A program made the position numbers and the translations under genes. The notes below the pieces were generated by a model. That model was not told the origin of the DNA and did no database searches. It saw nothing but the letters and a program-made list of their open reading frames with translations. A stretch of DNA of 64,000 bases from JBFGCT01 sp963825565 (GTDB lineage: Bacteria > Actinomycetota > Acidimicrobiia > Acidimicrobiales > Ilumatobacteraceae), in NCBI GenBank assembly GCA_963825565.1, contig CAWGTW010000007.1, forward strand, positions 248,001 to 312,000, written 5' to 3'. Shown here piece by piece: positions 44,535 through 53,873 of the stretch (its first letter is position 1; each line of letters begins with the position of its first letter).

Positions 44535-45470
44535 TCAGTCGACCAGGGTCCGGCCGGTCAGGCGGAGGAAGACGTCTTCGAGGCTGCTCCGGCGCACCAG
44601 CGCGCTCTCGGGCACGACGCCTCGCTCGTGGAGCTCGACGAGCGCGGCCTCGCCGTCGGCGGCATAGACCAGCAAGCGGTCCGGGAGCACCTCGACCCGC
44701 TCGCCGACGCCGATCACGTCGCCGACCCGTTCCGCGTTGCGGCCCCGACCGAAGCGCATCTCGAGCACCTCGCGGGTCGAGTAGTCGGCGATCAACGACC
44801 GCGGTGAACCCTCGGCGACGATCATGCCGTGGTCCATCACGACGAGCCGATCGCAGAGCTGCTCGGCCTCGTCCATGAAGTGCGTGGTGATCACCAGCGT
44901 CGCGCCGCCCTCCTTGAGCTGGTACAGCCGGTCCCAGAGGACGTGGCGGGCCTGCGGGTCGAGGCCGGTCGTCGGCTCGTCGAGCATCAAGAGCTCGGGT
45001 TCGCTGATCAGCGACCGGGCGATGCTGACCCGCCGCTTCTGCCCACCCGAGAGCGGGTCGACCAGGTCGGCGGCCCGCTCGCCGAGCTGCACGAAGTCGA
45101 GCAGCTCAAGCGCCCGCTGCTGCGCCTGCGCCCGGGGGATGTCGAAGTAGCGGGCGTAGATGACCAGGTTCTCCAACACGGTCAGCTCGTTGTCGAGCTG
45201 ATCCGCCTGCGGGACCACCCCGATGCGCGACCGGATCGCTCGCCCGTCGCGCGCCGGGTCCAGCCCGAAGACGCGCAGCTCCCCCTCGGTCACCGGCGAG
45301 ACGCAACCGATCATCCGCATCGTCGACGTCTTGCCCGCGCCGTTCGGTCCGAGGAACCCGAACGCTTCGCCCCGCCGGACGTCGATGTCGATCCCGTCGA
45401 CCGCGGTGAACTCCCCGAACCGCTTGACGAGGTTGCGCGCCGTGATCACCGGTTCGGCGGGCAGGTCCAC
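44535..45470 (-). CDS. ABC transporter ATP-binding protein (NodI/DrrA type)
   Basis: A 311-residue ATPase. Walker A is GFLGPNGAGKTSTM, the signature LSGGQKRRVSIARSL, Walker B LLMLDEPTTGLDPQ and the switch His is in TTHFMDEAEQLCDR. The ~80-residue C-terminal extension is typical of the DrrA/NodI group. It starts at a GTG at 45470. It is the first gene of the exporter operon, and no substrate-binding protein is present, so it is an exporter. Confidence 0.92.
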   Translation of the reverse strand: MDLPAEPVITARNLVKRFGEFTAVDGIDIDVRRGEAFGFLGPNGAGKTSTMRMIGCVSPVTEGELRVFGLDPARDGRAIRSRIGVVPQADQLDNELTVLENLVIYARYFDIPRAQAQQRALELLDFVQLGERAADLVDPLSGGQKRRVSIARSLISEPELLMLDEPTTGLDPQARHVLWDRLYQLKEGGATLVITTHFMDEAEQLCDRLVVMDHGMIVAEGSPRSLIADYSTREVLEMRFGRGRNAERVGDVIGVGERVEVLPDRLLVYAADGEAALVELHERGVVPESALVRRSSLEDVFLRLTGRTLVD

Positions 45471-45593
45471 AGTCGCCGAGTGTCACACATGCAGGCGACG
45501 ACCGCGAAGCGGGTTCGCAATCGGTCTCGGCGTCGCCGGCCCCGCCTGCCGGGACTGACGACACCGAGACGTCGGACTACGACTCCTCGACGG

Positions 45594-48500
45594 CTACGAC
45601 TGCTCGACGGCGCCGACGTCGCAGCCGGCGCCGAGTGGGCGGGCGACGCCACGCTGGTCGGTCGCCGGGCAGGCGCCTGCGAGCGCGGTGTCGATCGCCG
45701 GGCTCCCCCCGCCGAGGGCGTGCGTCAGCGTCGGCCCGCCGTTGTCGGCGAGCGCCCCGAGCAACGGATCGGTCGACGGTTGATCACCGGCGGCGATCAG
45801 CTGGCAGCTGCCGTCACCGTCGATGTTGCCGCCCGCCGACGTGATCGTCGCGATCGCACCACCGACGATCCCGCAGTCGGGCCCGACATTGCCGAAGACG
45901 ATCGAGTTGGCGATCGTCGCGTTGGCCGGAGCACCGAACTCGGCGACGAGGACGCCCGCACCGGCCGGCGCCGTGTTGCCCGTGAACGTCGAGTTGGTGA
46001 CGTTCAGCTGGCCGTCGGTGTGGAAGATGCCGCCGCCGGCGAAGACCGCACCGACGTTGCCGCTGACCGTGCTGTTGATGATGTTGACATCGCCCAGCGA
46101 GCGGATGCCGCCGGCAACGTCGCCGGCGGTGTTACCGCTCACGGTACTGCGGGTGATGTTGAGGGTGCTGTTGAAGAACCCGTAGATGCCGCCGGCCGGT
46201 TGGTTGGTGCTGTCGTTGCCGCTCACCGTGCTGTCGGTCAAGTTCAACGTCGAACCGTCGCCGTTGAAGATGCCCCCACCACCGAGGTCGAACGACGCCG
46301 GCCCGGCTGCCGTCTGAGTGTTGTCGGCGACGACCACCCGGTCAAGGCTGAGCACCCCGTTGTTGAGGATGCCGCCGCCACGGGGTGCGGCGGCGCCATC
46401 GCGGATCTCGACATCGTTGACCGCAACGGTGATTCCGGCGCCGATCTCCATGACGCGGGAGCTGCCGCCGCCGCTGATCGTCACCGGCGCCGCCGATGCG
46501 TCGATCGTGACCGAGCGGTCGATCGTCAGCTGGCCCGACGTCAGGCTGATCGTGCCGCCGGCCAGGCCCGGGTCGAACGTGATCGTGCCACCGTCGGCGA
46601 TCAGCGACAGCGCCTCTCGCAGCGAGCCGGGCCCGCTGTCGTCGAGGGTGGTCACGGCCAACGAGGTCGGCGGCGGGACCGGCGTCCGCTGCACGAGGTC
46701 GATCCCGAAGTCGCCGGCTGCGGCATACGGCAGGTCGAAGCCGTAGCCCCACACGTCGGAGAGCGTCAAGCCGTCGTCCGGAGCGCCGGCCGGCTGGTCG
46801 GCGCTGCGGGCGAAGTCGGTGATCGGGATCGACACCTGCTGCCAGCCGGCGACCGAGTCGGTGAACGTCGTCTCGAAGCGCTCGGCGGTGTCAGGGCCCT
46901 GGTAGACCCGGACGTAGTCGAGCAGGTACTCCTGTGGGTAGACGTTGCCCGGGTCGACCGCGCCACCGAAGTTGCCGCCGATGGCGAAGTTCAGCAGCAG
47001 GAAGAACGGCTTTTCGAACACCCATGGGCCCGGCACATCGGACGGCTCGGCCTCGTGGTACAGGATGCCGTCGACGTACCACTTGATCAGGTTCGGCTGC
47101 CACTCGACGGCGAACGTGTGGTAGTCGAGGTCGACCCGCTCACCGAAGTCGTAGATGTTGCTGAAACTGCCGCCACCGTTGTAGCCCGGTCCGTGGATCG
47201 TGCCGAAGATCTCGTTCGGCAGCCGGCTGACGTACTCCATCACGTCGATCTCGCCGGCGCCCGGCCACGGGTTGTAGGTGATGTCGGTGCCGAGGCTCCA
47301 GAACGCCGGCCACAGGCCGTCGCCCCCGGTCGGCACGGCCAACCGGGACTCGATGCGCCCGTAGGCGAACTCGGCCTTGTTCTGCGTGATCAGGCGGGCC
47401 GACTCGAACTCGCACGGGCCGTAGTAGCACTCCTGGGTGCCGTCGGCCTCGTCGAGGGTGATCACGAGGTTGCCGTTGCCGTCGGTCGCCGCGTTGTCGG
47501 GATCGTCGGTGTAGTACTGCAGCTCCTCGTTGCCCCACCCGTTCTTGCCGTCGGGGGTCGTGTCGCCGATCTCGTAGGCCCAGTTCGCCGGGTTCGGCGG
47601 TGTGCCCGCCGCCTCGTCGAACTCGTCGGCCCACGCCAGCTCCCAACCCGCAGGACCCGGATCGGGGGCGCGATTGTCTTTCAAATTGACAGTGACTTCC
47701 TCGCCGCTGCCCGTGCCGTTGAACCAGAAGTCGAGGCTCTCGGTCCCGGTCCAGTCCTGGCCGATCGGGAAGTCGCGCGTCAGCGAGGCGACACTGAGCG
47801 TGCCGCCGTCGTCCTGGAGGTCCTCGATCGCCTCGGTCGCCTCGTCCCACGCCTTGCGGAGTCGGTCGACAGCCTTGGCGGCCTTACCGTCGGCGAGGTA
47901 GTCCTGCGCCTTCGCGTACTCCTTGTTGGCCTTGCCGATCTGCTTCTGTTCCCCGCCGTTGCGCTCGGCGACAGCGATCTGGTTGCTGGCGATCACCTCG
48001 GCGACGGCGACGAGGTCGCCGATCGCCGCTTGCGCCGCGGCGGCCTCGGGGTTGCCGTCCTCGACGATCTTGTCCAGCTCCTGCACCGCCTGGCGGATGC
48101 GCGCGTAGGCCTTCTTGCCGTCGTCGTCGTCGAGGAACGAACCGTTGACCCAGTTGTCCGCGTCGAGCGCGTCCTCGAGGCGGTCGATTGCCTTCTCGAT
48201 GCGCTTGCCGACCTTGGAGCTGCTCGCCGGGAGCAGCGCGGTGAGGTCGTCGATGACGCCCTGCACCTGTGCCTGGTAGGAAGGCCCGGCTTCGGGCACC
48301 GACGCAACGCCGATGTTCTCAACCGCGTCCTGGCCCGGCCGCTCGTCGGGGTCGCCGACGGCGACGCGCCGCGCGTCGAGGTCGACCAACCCGTCGGTGT
48401 CCCACAGGAACGCGCCCTGCTCGAAGTCGTCGAGCAGGTCGGGATCGAACGGGTCGTTGTCGTCGATCAGTACCGACCCCTGGAACAGGGCGCCGCGCTC

Positions 48501-50666
48501 GACGTCGACCGGGTTGGTCAGCCGGATGACGATCTGCAGGTCGCCGGTGAACTTGGTGTCGTCGAACGTCTCGACCGGGAAGAACAGCTCGGTCGGACCC
48601 CCGTTGGTGAACGTCAGCGTGCCCGAAGTGGGCGTGAAGTCCTCGCCGGGGATCGCATTCGAGCGCTCGGTGGCGAAGTCGATGCTGAGCTGCGCCGGGT
48701 CGTCGGGACCCATCGGCCGGTTGAGCTTGACGCCGACATCACCGGTCGTGCCCTCCTCGATGAACGTGTTCTGCGTCGAGAAGTTGACCGCGAGTGCGGG
48801 CGGTGCGGCGACGCCGTACACGCTCACGTCGTCGAAGTAGTACGTCTGCGGTCCACCGGTGTTGAGGGCGCCCAGCGCGTAGCCGTGCATCTCGAACAGG
48901 CCGAGCCCGTCGTTGGGCGCACCGTTGCCGATCTCCTTGCGGACGAACGAAGCGAACGGGAACTCGAGGAGCTGCCAACCGGTGAAGTCGTCGGCGAACG
49001 GCACACTCCAGCGCTCGGCGTCGTCGGTGGTCGAACCGGGGTTGCGGTTGTCGAGGATGTCGATGAACAGCTGGCTGCCGGTGTTGGAGCCGTACATCCA
49101 CAACGAGATGCCCTCGCTGGTCGACCAGTCCTGGGGGATCCAGGTGGTCAGGCCGGGGTCGCTGAAGCCGTGGATGAAGCCGGCGAACGACGTCGAGTCG
49201 ACGTCCATCTGCAGCACGCTGTTCGGCGTGCCGACGGCCGGGAGCACCGGCGCCGGCGGGGTGGCCGGGTTGGACAGGACCACGGAGCTGCCGGCGCCGT
49301 TGAACGTGCAGAAGCCGAGCGGCGGGGCGCTGGGGGCGCACGGCACCGCCGGGGCGATCCCGCTCTCGAAGTCGTCGACGATCGTCGCCGGGGTGCCGGC
49401 GACGGCCGCACGCTGGCTGAAGGTCCAGTAGTCGGTGCGGAAGTTGACGTCGCTGCCGGTGCCGATCACGACCATCAATGCGTTGACCAGGTCACCGTTG
49501 CCGCCACGTGGCGACGGGGTCGGGTCGAGGACGCCGTTGCCGCCGAAGAGGAAGCTGTTGTCGTCGAAGAAGTCGGCCAGCGGGATCGAGACGAGCTGCC
49601 AGCCGCCGCCGCTGGTCGCGCACGGGCCGGTCGCCGAGACGACGCAGTTGTACTGGAACTCGTCGTCGTCGGCCGGGTTGATCGCGCCGTCGCCGTTGTC
49701 GTCGTCCTGGAGGTTGATCTCGAGGGTGTAGTCCTGGCCGGCGTTGGGGTCGATCCAGAAGTTGAAGTACTCGGTGCCCGACAGGTCGCTCGGGTTCGTA
49801 CGGCCGAAGCCGCCGTAGAAGCCGGGCGTACCGCCCGAGCCCCAGCCGCTGTCGAGCGAGAACGCCCCGCCGTCGACGGGCGGCACGTCGCCGTTCGGGC
49901 CGATGCCGCCACCGCCGACGTCGCCGTTGAACGCGAACCAGCCGTTGCCGAATGGGTTGCCGTGATCCATGTCGTCGAACACGACGTCGGCGAACGCCGC
50001 CGGGGCACCGGACGTGAACGTGATCTGGTCGAAGTCGACCTCGACCGTGCTGCCCGAGCCTCCCTGGACGCCGGCGATCACGAGGACCATCTCGTCGAGG
50101 TTGCCGTTGAACGTGCCGTCACCACCGGTGAAGACATCCGTGAAGCTGCTGACCGGGGCGCTGAGGATCGTCCACTGGTCGTCGAAGGAACTGCTCGTGA
50201 ACGTCGTGTCGAGGCGGAACGAGTCGTCCAGGCCGTTGGTCCAGCCGTCGCCGTTCAGATCCTCGCGGATGGTGATCTCGAGGGTGTAGGAGTCGACCGT
50301 GGCATTGCTCTGGTTGTACACCCACACGTTGAACCAGGGGTCGGCGGGCAGGGTCAGTTGCGAGCCGTTCGGCAGGTTCTTGAACGCCCCGCCGTAGAAG
50401 CCGCTGGCGGTTCCCTCACCGCCCCAGCCCGTGCTGAAGTAGTACGAGCCCTCCTTCGGGCGGTCGTCGAGGGCGCCGCCTCCGCCACCGGCCATGTTGC
50501 CGCCGAAGAAGCCCCAGTCGGAGGTGTCGTTGTCCTCGAAGTCGTCGAAGACCGACCCGGGAGCCGGTGGGACGGCACTCGACGTCGACTGCGTCGCGAC
50601 GAGCGTGCCCGCCGCCAGCGCAGCTGCGAGCGCGAGCCGGAGCGATGTGCGAGTGCCAGACCTCAT
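45594..50666 (-). CDS. Giant secreted glycoside hydrolase family 16 protein with nested domains
   Basis: 1690 residues with a signal peptide (cut near residue 31). In order: three carbohydrate-binding-like beta-sandwiches (about 38-225, 228-425, 430-620); a Calx-beta domain (about 624-735, ending VLIDDNDPF); the start of a CBM11/CIA30-like domain (LLDDFEQGAFLWDTDG, 744); a charged helical insert (about 793-950); more of the same CBM (GTESLDFWFNGTGSGEEV); a GH16 domain (about 1005-1255) with catalytic GEIDVMEYV; the end of the CBM (AGWQQVSIPITDF); and a parallel beta-helix (1333-1690, GPGSLREALSLIADGGTITF). It probably cleaves beta-1,3-glucan such as laminarin. There is no cell-wall anchor. 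Confidence 0.9.
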   Translation of the reverse strand: MRSGTRTSLRLALAAALAAGTLVATQSTSSAVPPAPGSVFDDFEDNDTSDWGFFGGNMAGGGGGALDDRPKEGSYYFSTGWGGEGTASGFYGGAFKNLPNGSQLTLPADPWFNVWVYNQSNATVDSYTLEITIREDLNGDGWTNGLDDSFRLDTTFTSSSFDDQWTILSAPVSSFTDVFTGGDGTFNGNLDEMVLVIAGVQGGSGSTVEVDFDQITFTSGAPAAFADVVFDDMDHGNPFGNGWFAFNGDVGGGGIGPNGDVPPVDGGAFSLDSGWGSGGTPGFYGGFGRTNPSDLSGTEYFNFWIDPNAGQDYTLEINLQDDDNGDGAINPADDDEFQYNCVVSATGPCATSGGGWQLVSIPLADFFDDNSFLFGGNGVLDPTPSPRGGNGDLVNALMVVIGTGSDVNFRTDYWTFSQRAAVAGTPATIVDDFESGIAPAVPCAPSAPPLGFCTFNGAGSSVVLSNPATPPAPVLPAVGTPNSVLQMDVDSTSFAGFIHGFSDPGLTTWIPQDWSTSEGISLWMYGSNTGSQLFIDILDNRNPGSTTDDAERWSVPFADDFTGWQLLEFPFASFVRKEIGNGAPNDGLGLFEMHGYALGALNTGGPQTYYFDDVSVYGVAAPPALAVNFSTQNTFIEEGTTGDVGVKLNRPMGPDDPAQLSIDFATERSNAIPGEDFTPTSGTLTFTNGGPTELFFPVETFDDTKFTGDLQIVIRLTNPVDVERGALFQGSVLIDDNDPFDPDLLDDFEQGAFLWDTDGLVDLDARRVAVGDPDERPGQDAVENIGVASVPEAGPSYQAQVQGVIDDLTALLPASSSKVGKRIEKAIDRLEDALDADNWVNGSFLDDDDGKKAYARIRQAVQELDKIVEDGNPEAAAAQAAIGDLVAVAEVIASNQIAVAERNGGEQKQIGKANKEYAKAQDYLADGKAAKAVDRLRKAWDEATEAIEDLQDDGGTLSVASLTRDFPIGQDWTGTESLDFWFNGTGSGEEVTVNLKDNRAPDPGPAGWELAWADEFDEAAGTPPNPANWAYEIGDTTPDGKNGWGNEELQYYTDDPDNAATDGNGNLVITLDEADGTQECYYGPCEFESARLITQNKAEFAYGRIESRLAVPTGGDGLWPAFWSLGTDITYNPWPGAGEIDVMEYVSRLPNEIFGTIHGPGYNGGGSFSNIYDFGERVDLDYHTFAVEWQPNLIKWYVDGILYHEAEPSDVPGPWVFEKPFFLLLNFAIGGNFGGAVDPGNVYPQEYLLDYVRVYQGPDTAERFETTFTDSVAGWQQVSIPITDFARSADQPAGAPDDGLTLSDVWGYGFDLPYAAAGDFGIDLVQRTPVPPPTSLAVTTLDDSGPGSLREALSLIADGGTITFDPGLAGGTISLTSGQLTIDRSVTIDASAAPVTISGGGSSRVMEIGAGITVAVNDVEIRDGAAAPRGGGILNNGVLSLDRVVVADNTQTAAGPASFDLGGGGIFNGDGSTLNLTDSTVSGNDSTNQPAGGIYGFFNSTLNITRSTVSGNTAGDVAGGIRSLGDVNIINSTVSGNVGAVFAGGGIFHTDGQLNVTNSTFTGNTAPAGAGVLVAEFGAPANATIANSIVFGNVGPDCGIVGGAIATITSAGGNIDGDGSCQLIAAGDQPSTDPLLGALADNGGPTLTHALGGGSPAIDTALAGACPATDQRGVARPLGAGCDVGAVEQS

Positions 50667-50805
50667 GAGGACCCCCCTGGGTCAGTCTGTACGGACGACC
50701 GCCGTCGCCACGGGCGCACAGACTGCGAGGAGTCAGAAGGTAACCGCTCCCCGGTGGGCGCGCCAGATCGGAGCGCGAAGTTCTCCCTGACGGGCGACGA
50801 AGCGA

Positions 50806-52219
50806 TCAGCGCGTGGCGTGGGCATCGAGGAGGTGGGCGACCGCCATCGTCAGCCGACGGGCGGTCGGCAGGTGCAGGTACTCATTGGGGCCGTGGGCGT
50901 TGGCGTCGGGTCCGAGCACGCCGCTGATCACGAACTGCGCGTCCGGGAACCGCTCACCGAGCATGCCCATGAACGGGATCGACCCGCCCTCGCCGAACGT
51001 ACGGGCCGGCTGCCCGAACGACGCAGTCGACGCGGCGTCGAGCGCGTCGACGAGCCACGGTGCCATCGCCGGCGCGTTCCAGCCGGGGCCGGTCTCGACC
51101 CGATCGAACGCGACGCAGCGCGCCGTACGGCGGATGCGACTCGAACGCCTCCTTGATCGCCGATGCCGCCGCCGGCGCGTCGCAGGTCGGCGGGAGCCGG
51201 AAGGAGAGCTTGAGCGTCGTGCGCGGGCGCAGCACGTTGCCGGCGCGCGCGGTCGGCGGGAGCCCGTCGGCACCGATCACGCTCAGCGTCGCGTGCCAGG
51301 TGCGGGCGAGGAGCTGACCGGCCGGGTCGTGCGTGGTCGGTTCGGCATCGTCGACGAACGGGTAGTGATCGGCGATCGCTCCGATCTCCGCCGCGGTCGC
51401 CTCGGCCTCGCGCACGCGGTTGGCGGGGATCTCGACCGCGAGCTCCGGCAGGCGCGCGGCGCCGGTCACCGCGTCCTCGACGCGGTCGAGGAGCTGGCGC
51501 ACGATGCGGAACGTGTCCGGCACCATGCCGGAGGCGTCGCCGGAGTGCAGCCCCTCGGTGACGATGTCGACGGTCAACACGCCCGACACCAGCCCGCGCA
51601 GCGAGGTGGTCACCCACATCCGGTCGTAGTCGATGCAGCCCGAGTCGAGGCAGACGACCAGGCTCGGCGTGCCGATCCGATCGGCCAGCGCCTCGATGTA
51701 CGCCGGCAGGTCGGGAGAACCCGACTCCTCGCCGGCTTCGATCAGCACGATGCAGCGTGTGTGTGAACCGCCCGCCGCGTGGACCGCCTCGATCGCGCTC
51801 AGGCTGGCGAACGCGGCGTACCCGTCGTCGGCGCCGCCCCGCCCGTACAACCGGTCGCCGTCGAGCACCGGCGTCCACGGCCCGAGCCCGTCGCGCCAAC
51901 CCTCCATCTCGGGTTGCTTGTCGAGGTGGCCGTAGAGCAAGACCGTGTCGTCGGCCGAGCCCGCGCCGCTCGGTGGGATTTCCATCACGATCATCGGCGT
52001 CCGGCCCGGCAGCTCGTGGACCTCGACGCTCAGGCCCGGGATGCGACGCTCGCGACACCACTCGGCGATCAGCTGCACCGCGTCGGCCATGAAGCCGTGC
52101 TCTCGCCAGTCGGGGTCGAAGTCCTGCGAGACGTTGGGGATCGCGATGTAGTCGTGGAGCACCGGCACGATGCCGTCCCAGTTGTCGTTGCAGCGGGCGG
52201 CGACGGTGGTGGCGTCCAT
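50806..52219 (-). CDS. M20-family dipeptidase (apparent frameshift near 51121)
   Basis: About 470 residues after correction. M20/M28-type metallopeptidase motifs: VLLYGHLDKQPEMEGW (first metal His and Asp), YGRGGADDGYAAFAS (bridging Asp), LIEAGEESGSPDLPAYI (catalytic and metal Glu) and VVCLDSGCIDYDRMW. The last metal His region HGPNEYLHLPTARRL lies in a second frame; the shift occurs after FESHPPYGA and is cured by removing one base. The ATG at 52219 lies seven bases after TACCGT, a leaderless arrangement. It likely hydrolyses dipeptides in the cytosol. Confidence 0.88.
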
Positions 52220-52226
52220 GGATCGG

Positions 52227-52232
52227 ACGGTA
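52227..52232 (-). promoter_or_regulatory. -10 box of the leaderless M20 peptidase gene
   Basis: Minus-strand TACCGT is followed by seven bases and the ATG at 52219. Confidence 0.45.
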
Positions 52233-52244
52233 CCCGAGCACACC

Positions 52245-52286
52245 CCTGCGTGAACACCCGGTGTCAGACCGAGGTGTTCACGCAGG
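52245..52286. repeat. Long palindrome after the helicase gene
   Basis: The arms CCTGCGTGAACACC and GGTGTTCACGCAGG pair perfectly over 14 bp around a 14-base loop, directly abutting the helicase stop codon. It has no T-tract, like the nadB-nadC palindromes. It could be a transcript end or a dispersed element. Confidence 0.65.
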
Positions 52287-53579
52287 TCAGTCGTTTTCGA
52301 AGTCGCTCAGACGCAGGAGACGGACATCGTTGGAGAAGACCTCGATCGGCTTCTCGGTCGGCAACCGCATCCCGCGCTGGATGATGCGCATCTGCGTGTG
52401 CTGGTTGTACTCGACCAGCGTGACCGCCCAGCCGTCGCGCCCGGCGCGCGCGGTGCGACCGGAACGGTGCAGGTAGTCCTTGACGTCCTTGGCCGGTTCG
52501 TAATGGATCACCGCGCCGATGTCGTCGATGTCGATCCCTCGGGCGGCAACGTCGGTGGCGACCAGGACCGACAGATCACCCTCGGCGAAGCGCCGCATCG
52601 CCCGCTCGCGCCCGCTCTGCTGCATGTCGCCGTGGATCGCCGACGCGTTGATGCCGAGGTCCTGCAGGTTGCGCGCCACCCGGTCGCACTGACGCTTGGT
52701 CTGGCAGAACACGAGGACCTTCGGGATGCTGGTGCCGATCGCACCGATGACCTTGTCCTTGTCCATGTGGTGCGCGGCGAGGAAGAGGTGGTGCATCGTG
52801 CCGACCGAGTCGTTCGATTCGGCGATGGCGACGGTCTCGGGATCGGTCTGGTAGTGCCTGATCAGGTGCGCGACGTCGCCGTCGAGCGTCGCCGAGAAGA
52901 GCATCGTCTGGTTGCGGCCGGTGCAGTGGCGCAGGATCCACTCGACCTGCGGCGTGAACCCGTCGTCGGCCATCCGGTCGGCCTCGTCGAGCGTGACGAT
53001 CTGGCAGTCGGAGACATCGACCTCGCCCGACTTGAGCAGGTCGATCAGCCGCAGCGGCGTGGCCACGACGACCTCGACGCCCTTGGCCAACTCCTCGATC
53101 TGGTGGTGCCGCGACGCGCCGCCGTACACCGGGAGCACGGTCATGCCGGCGTGCTGGGCGACCGGCTGCAGCACCTCGGCCACCTGCACCGCGAGCTCGC
53201 GGGTCGGGACCAGCACCAGGCCGAGCGGACGCCGCGGCTCGGCGACGTCGGTGATCCGGGCCAACATCGGCACGCCGAACGCCAGCGTCTTGCCCGAACC
53301 GGTCTTGGCCCGCCCGCAGACGTCCTTGCCGAGCATGGCGACCGGGATCGCCTCGGTCTGGATGGCGAACGGCTGGGCGAACCCGGCCGCGGCGAGCCCG
53401 TCGTCGATCCGCTCGGGAACGCCGAGCTCGAAGAAGCCGGTGGGCGCTTCGACCGGAGGGAGGATGTTGGTCGTCGTCAGGTTCGACGTGTTGACGTGTC
53501 CGCCGTCTTGACCCTGAGAGGTGCGACGGGGACTCCGCTTCCGGCGAGGTGCGCCCCGCCGGGCTACTTGATCTGTCAT
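52287..53579 (-). CDS. DEAD-box RNA helicase
   Basis: A 430-residue ATP-dependent RNA helicase. Q motif (FAQPFAIQTEAIPV), motif I AKTGSGKT, Ia PTRELA, II DEAD, III SAT, V ATDVAARGIDID and VI HRSGRTARAGR are all present. The N-terminus is a short basic tail (RRGAPRRKRSPRRTSQ), and there is no long C-terminal extension as in DeaD/CsdA, so it is RhlE-like. It likely remodels RNA or ribosome precursors. The ATG at 53579 begins MTDQVARRG. It is divergent from leuA. Confidence 0.93.
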   Translation of the reverse strand: MTDQVARRGAPRRKRSPRRTSQGQDGGHVNTSNLTTTNILPPVEAPTGFFELGVPERIDDGLAAAGFAQPFAIQTEAIPVAMLGKDVCGRAKTGSGKTLAFGVPMLARITDVAEPRRPLGLVLVPTRELAVQVAEVLQPVAQHAGMTVLPVYGGASRHHQIEELAKGVEVVVATPLRLIDLLKSGEVDVSDCQIVTLDEADRMADDGFTPQVEWILRHCTGRNQTMLFSATLDGDVAHLIRHYQTDPETVAIAESNDSVGTMHHLFLAAHHMDKDKVIGAIGTSIPKVLVFCQTKRQCDRVARNLQDLGINASAIHGDMQQSGRERAMRRFAEGDLSVLVATDVAARGIDIDDIGAVIHYEPAKDVKDYLHRSGRTARAGRDGWAVTLVEYNQHTQMRIIQRGMRLPTEKPIEVFSNDVRLLRLSDFEND

Positions 53580-53684
53580 GTTGCGCAGCAGCGTACCGGG
53601 CGGCACCGGCGGCCGGGTGTCTCCGCTCGGGCGGGAGGTGGGATCGAGCGCCCGGCTGCGGCGGCCGACCGTGCTCAAGTGTGG

Positions 53685-53713
53685 TTGGCGGCACGCCGAT
53701 GCCGTGTTAGGTT
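53685..53713 (+). promoter_or_regulatory. leuA promoter
   Basis: TTGGCG (53685-53690), a 17-bp spacer and TAGGTT (53708-53713). The leader ATG at 53721 lies seven bases after the -10, so the transcript probably begins at or beside it. Confidence 0.55.
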
Positions 53714-53720
53714 GATGAAG

Positions 53721-53756
53721 ATGTCGTCGAACGCCGGACTGCTCCTTCTTACGTAG
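53721..53756 (+). CDS. leuA leader peptide MSSNAGLLLLT
   Basis: An 11-codon ORF with four consecutive leucine codons (CTG CTC CTT CTT), two of them rare CTT, then Thr and TAG. It lies 118 bp before leuA, with two hairpins between. This is a classic attenuation leader, as described for leuA in other actinobacteria. No good RBS is present and leaderless translation is likely from the promoter spacing. Confidence 0.88.
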   Translation: MSSNAGLLLLT

Positions 53757-53785
53757 GGCGAGCGCTCCATACGCCGCGTTCGCCC
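53756..53785 (+). promoter_or_regulatory. First hairpin of the leuA leader
   Basis: GGGCGAGCGC pairs with GCGTTCGCCC over 10 bp (one G-U) with a 10-base loop. The stem starts at the last base of the leader stop codon, so a ribosome at the stop would disrupt it. It ends two bases before the terminator stem. Confidence 0.65.
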
Positions 53786-53787
53786 GC

Positions 53788-53825
53788 ACCCCCCGCCCAC
53801 CCGGCCGGGGGGTTCTTGCTTTTTC
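53788..53825 (+). terminator. leuA attenuator terminator
   Basis: ACCCCCC pairs with GGGGGGT (7 bp, 12-base loop) and is followed by TCTTGCTTTTT. This is the best intrinsic terminator in the window and lies between the leader peptide and leuA. Confidence 0.8.
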
Positions 53826-53873
53826 CGCCCCGTTCGCTCCGCCCACCCCGCTTCCTTCCGACAGGAGAAACCG

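Noticed and set aside
44829..50927. A plus-strand open frame of about 2030 codons opposite the GH16 protein and ABC genes
   Set aside because: It is antisense to strongly recognisable proteins and its translation is Arg/Val/Asp-rich low-complexity sequence, typical of the shadow of a high-GC gene.
5855..51127. Programmed +1 ribosomal frameshifting in six genes
   Set aside because: The shift sites share no common heptamer, no in-frame stop and no SD-like stimulator as in prfB, and they fall in unrelated genes, including leuB where a single extra base in a homopolymer explains the break.
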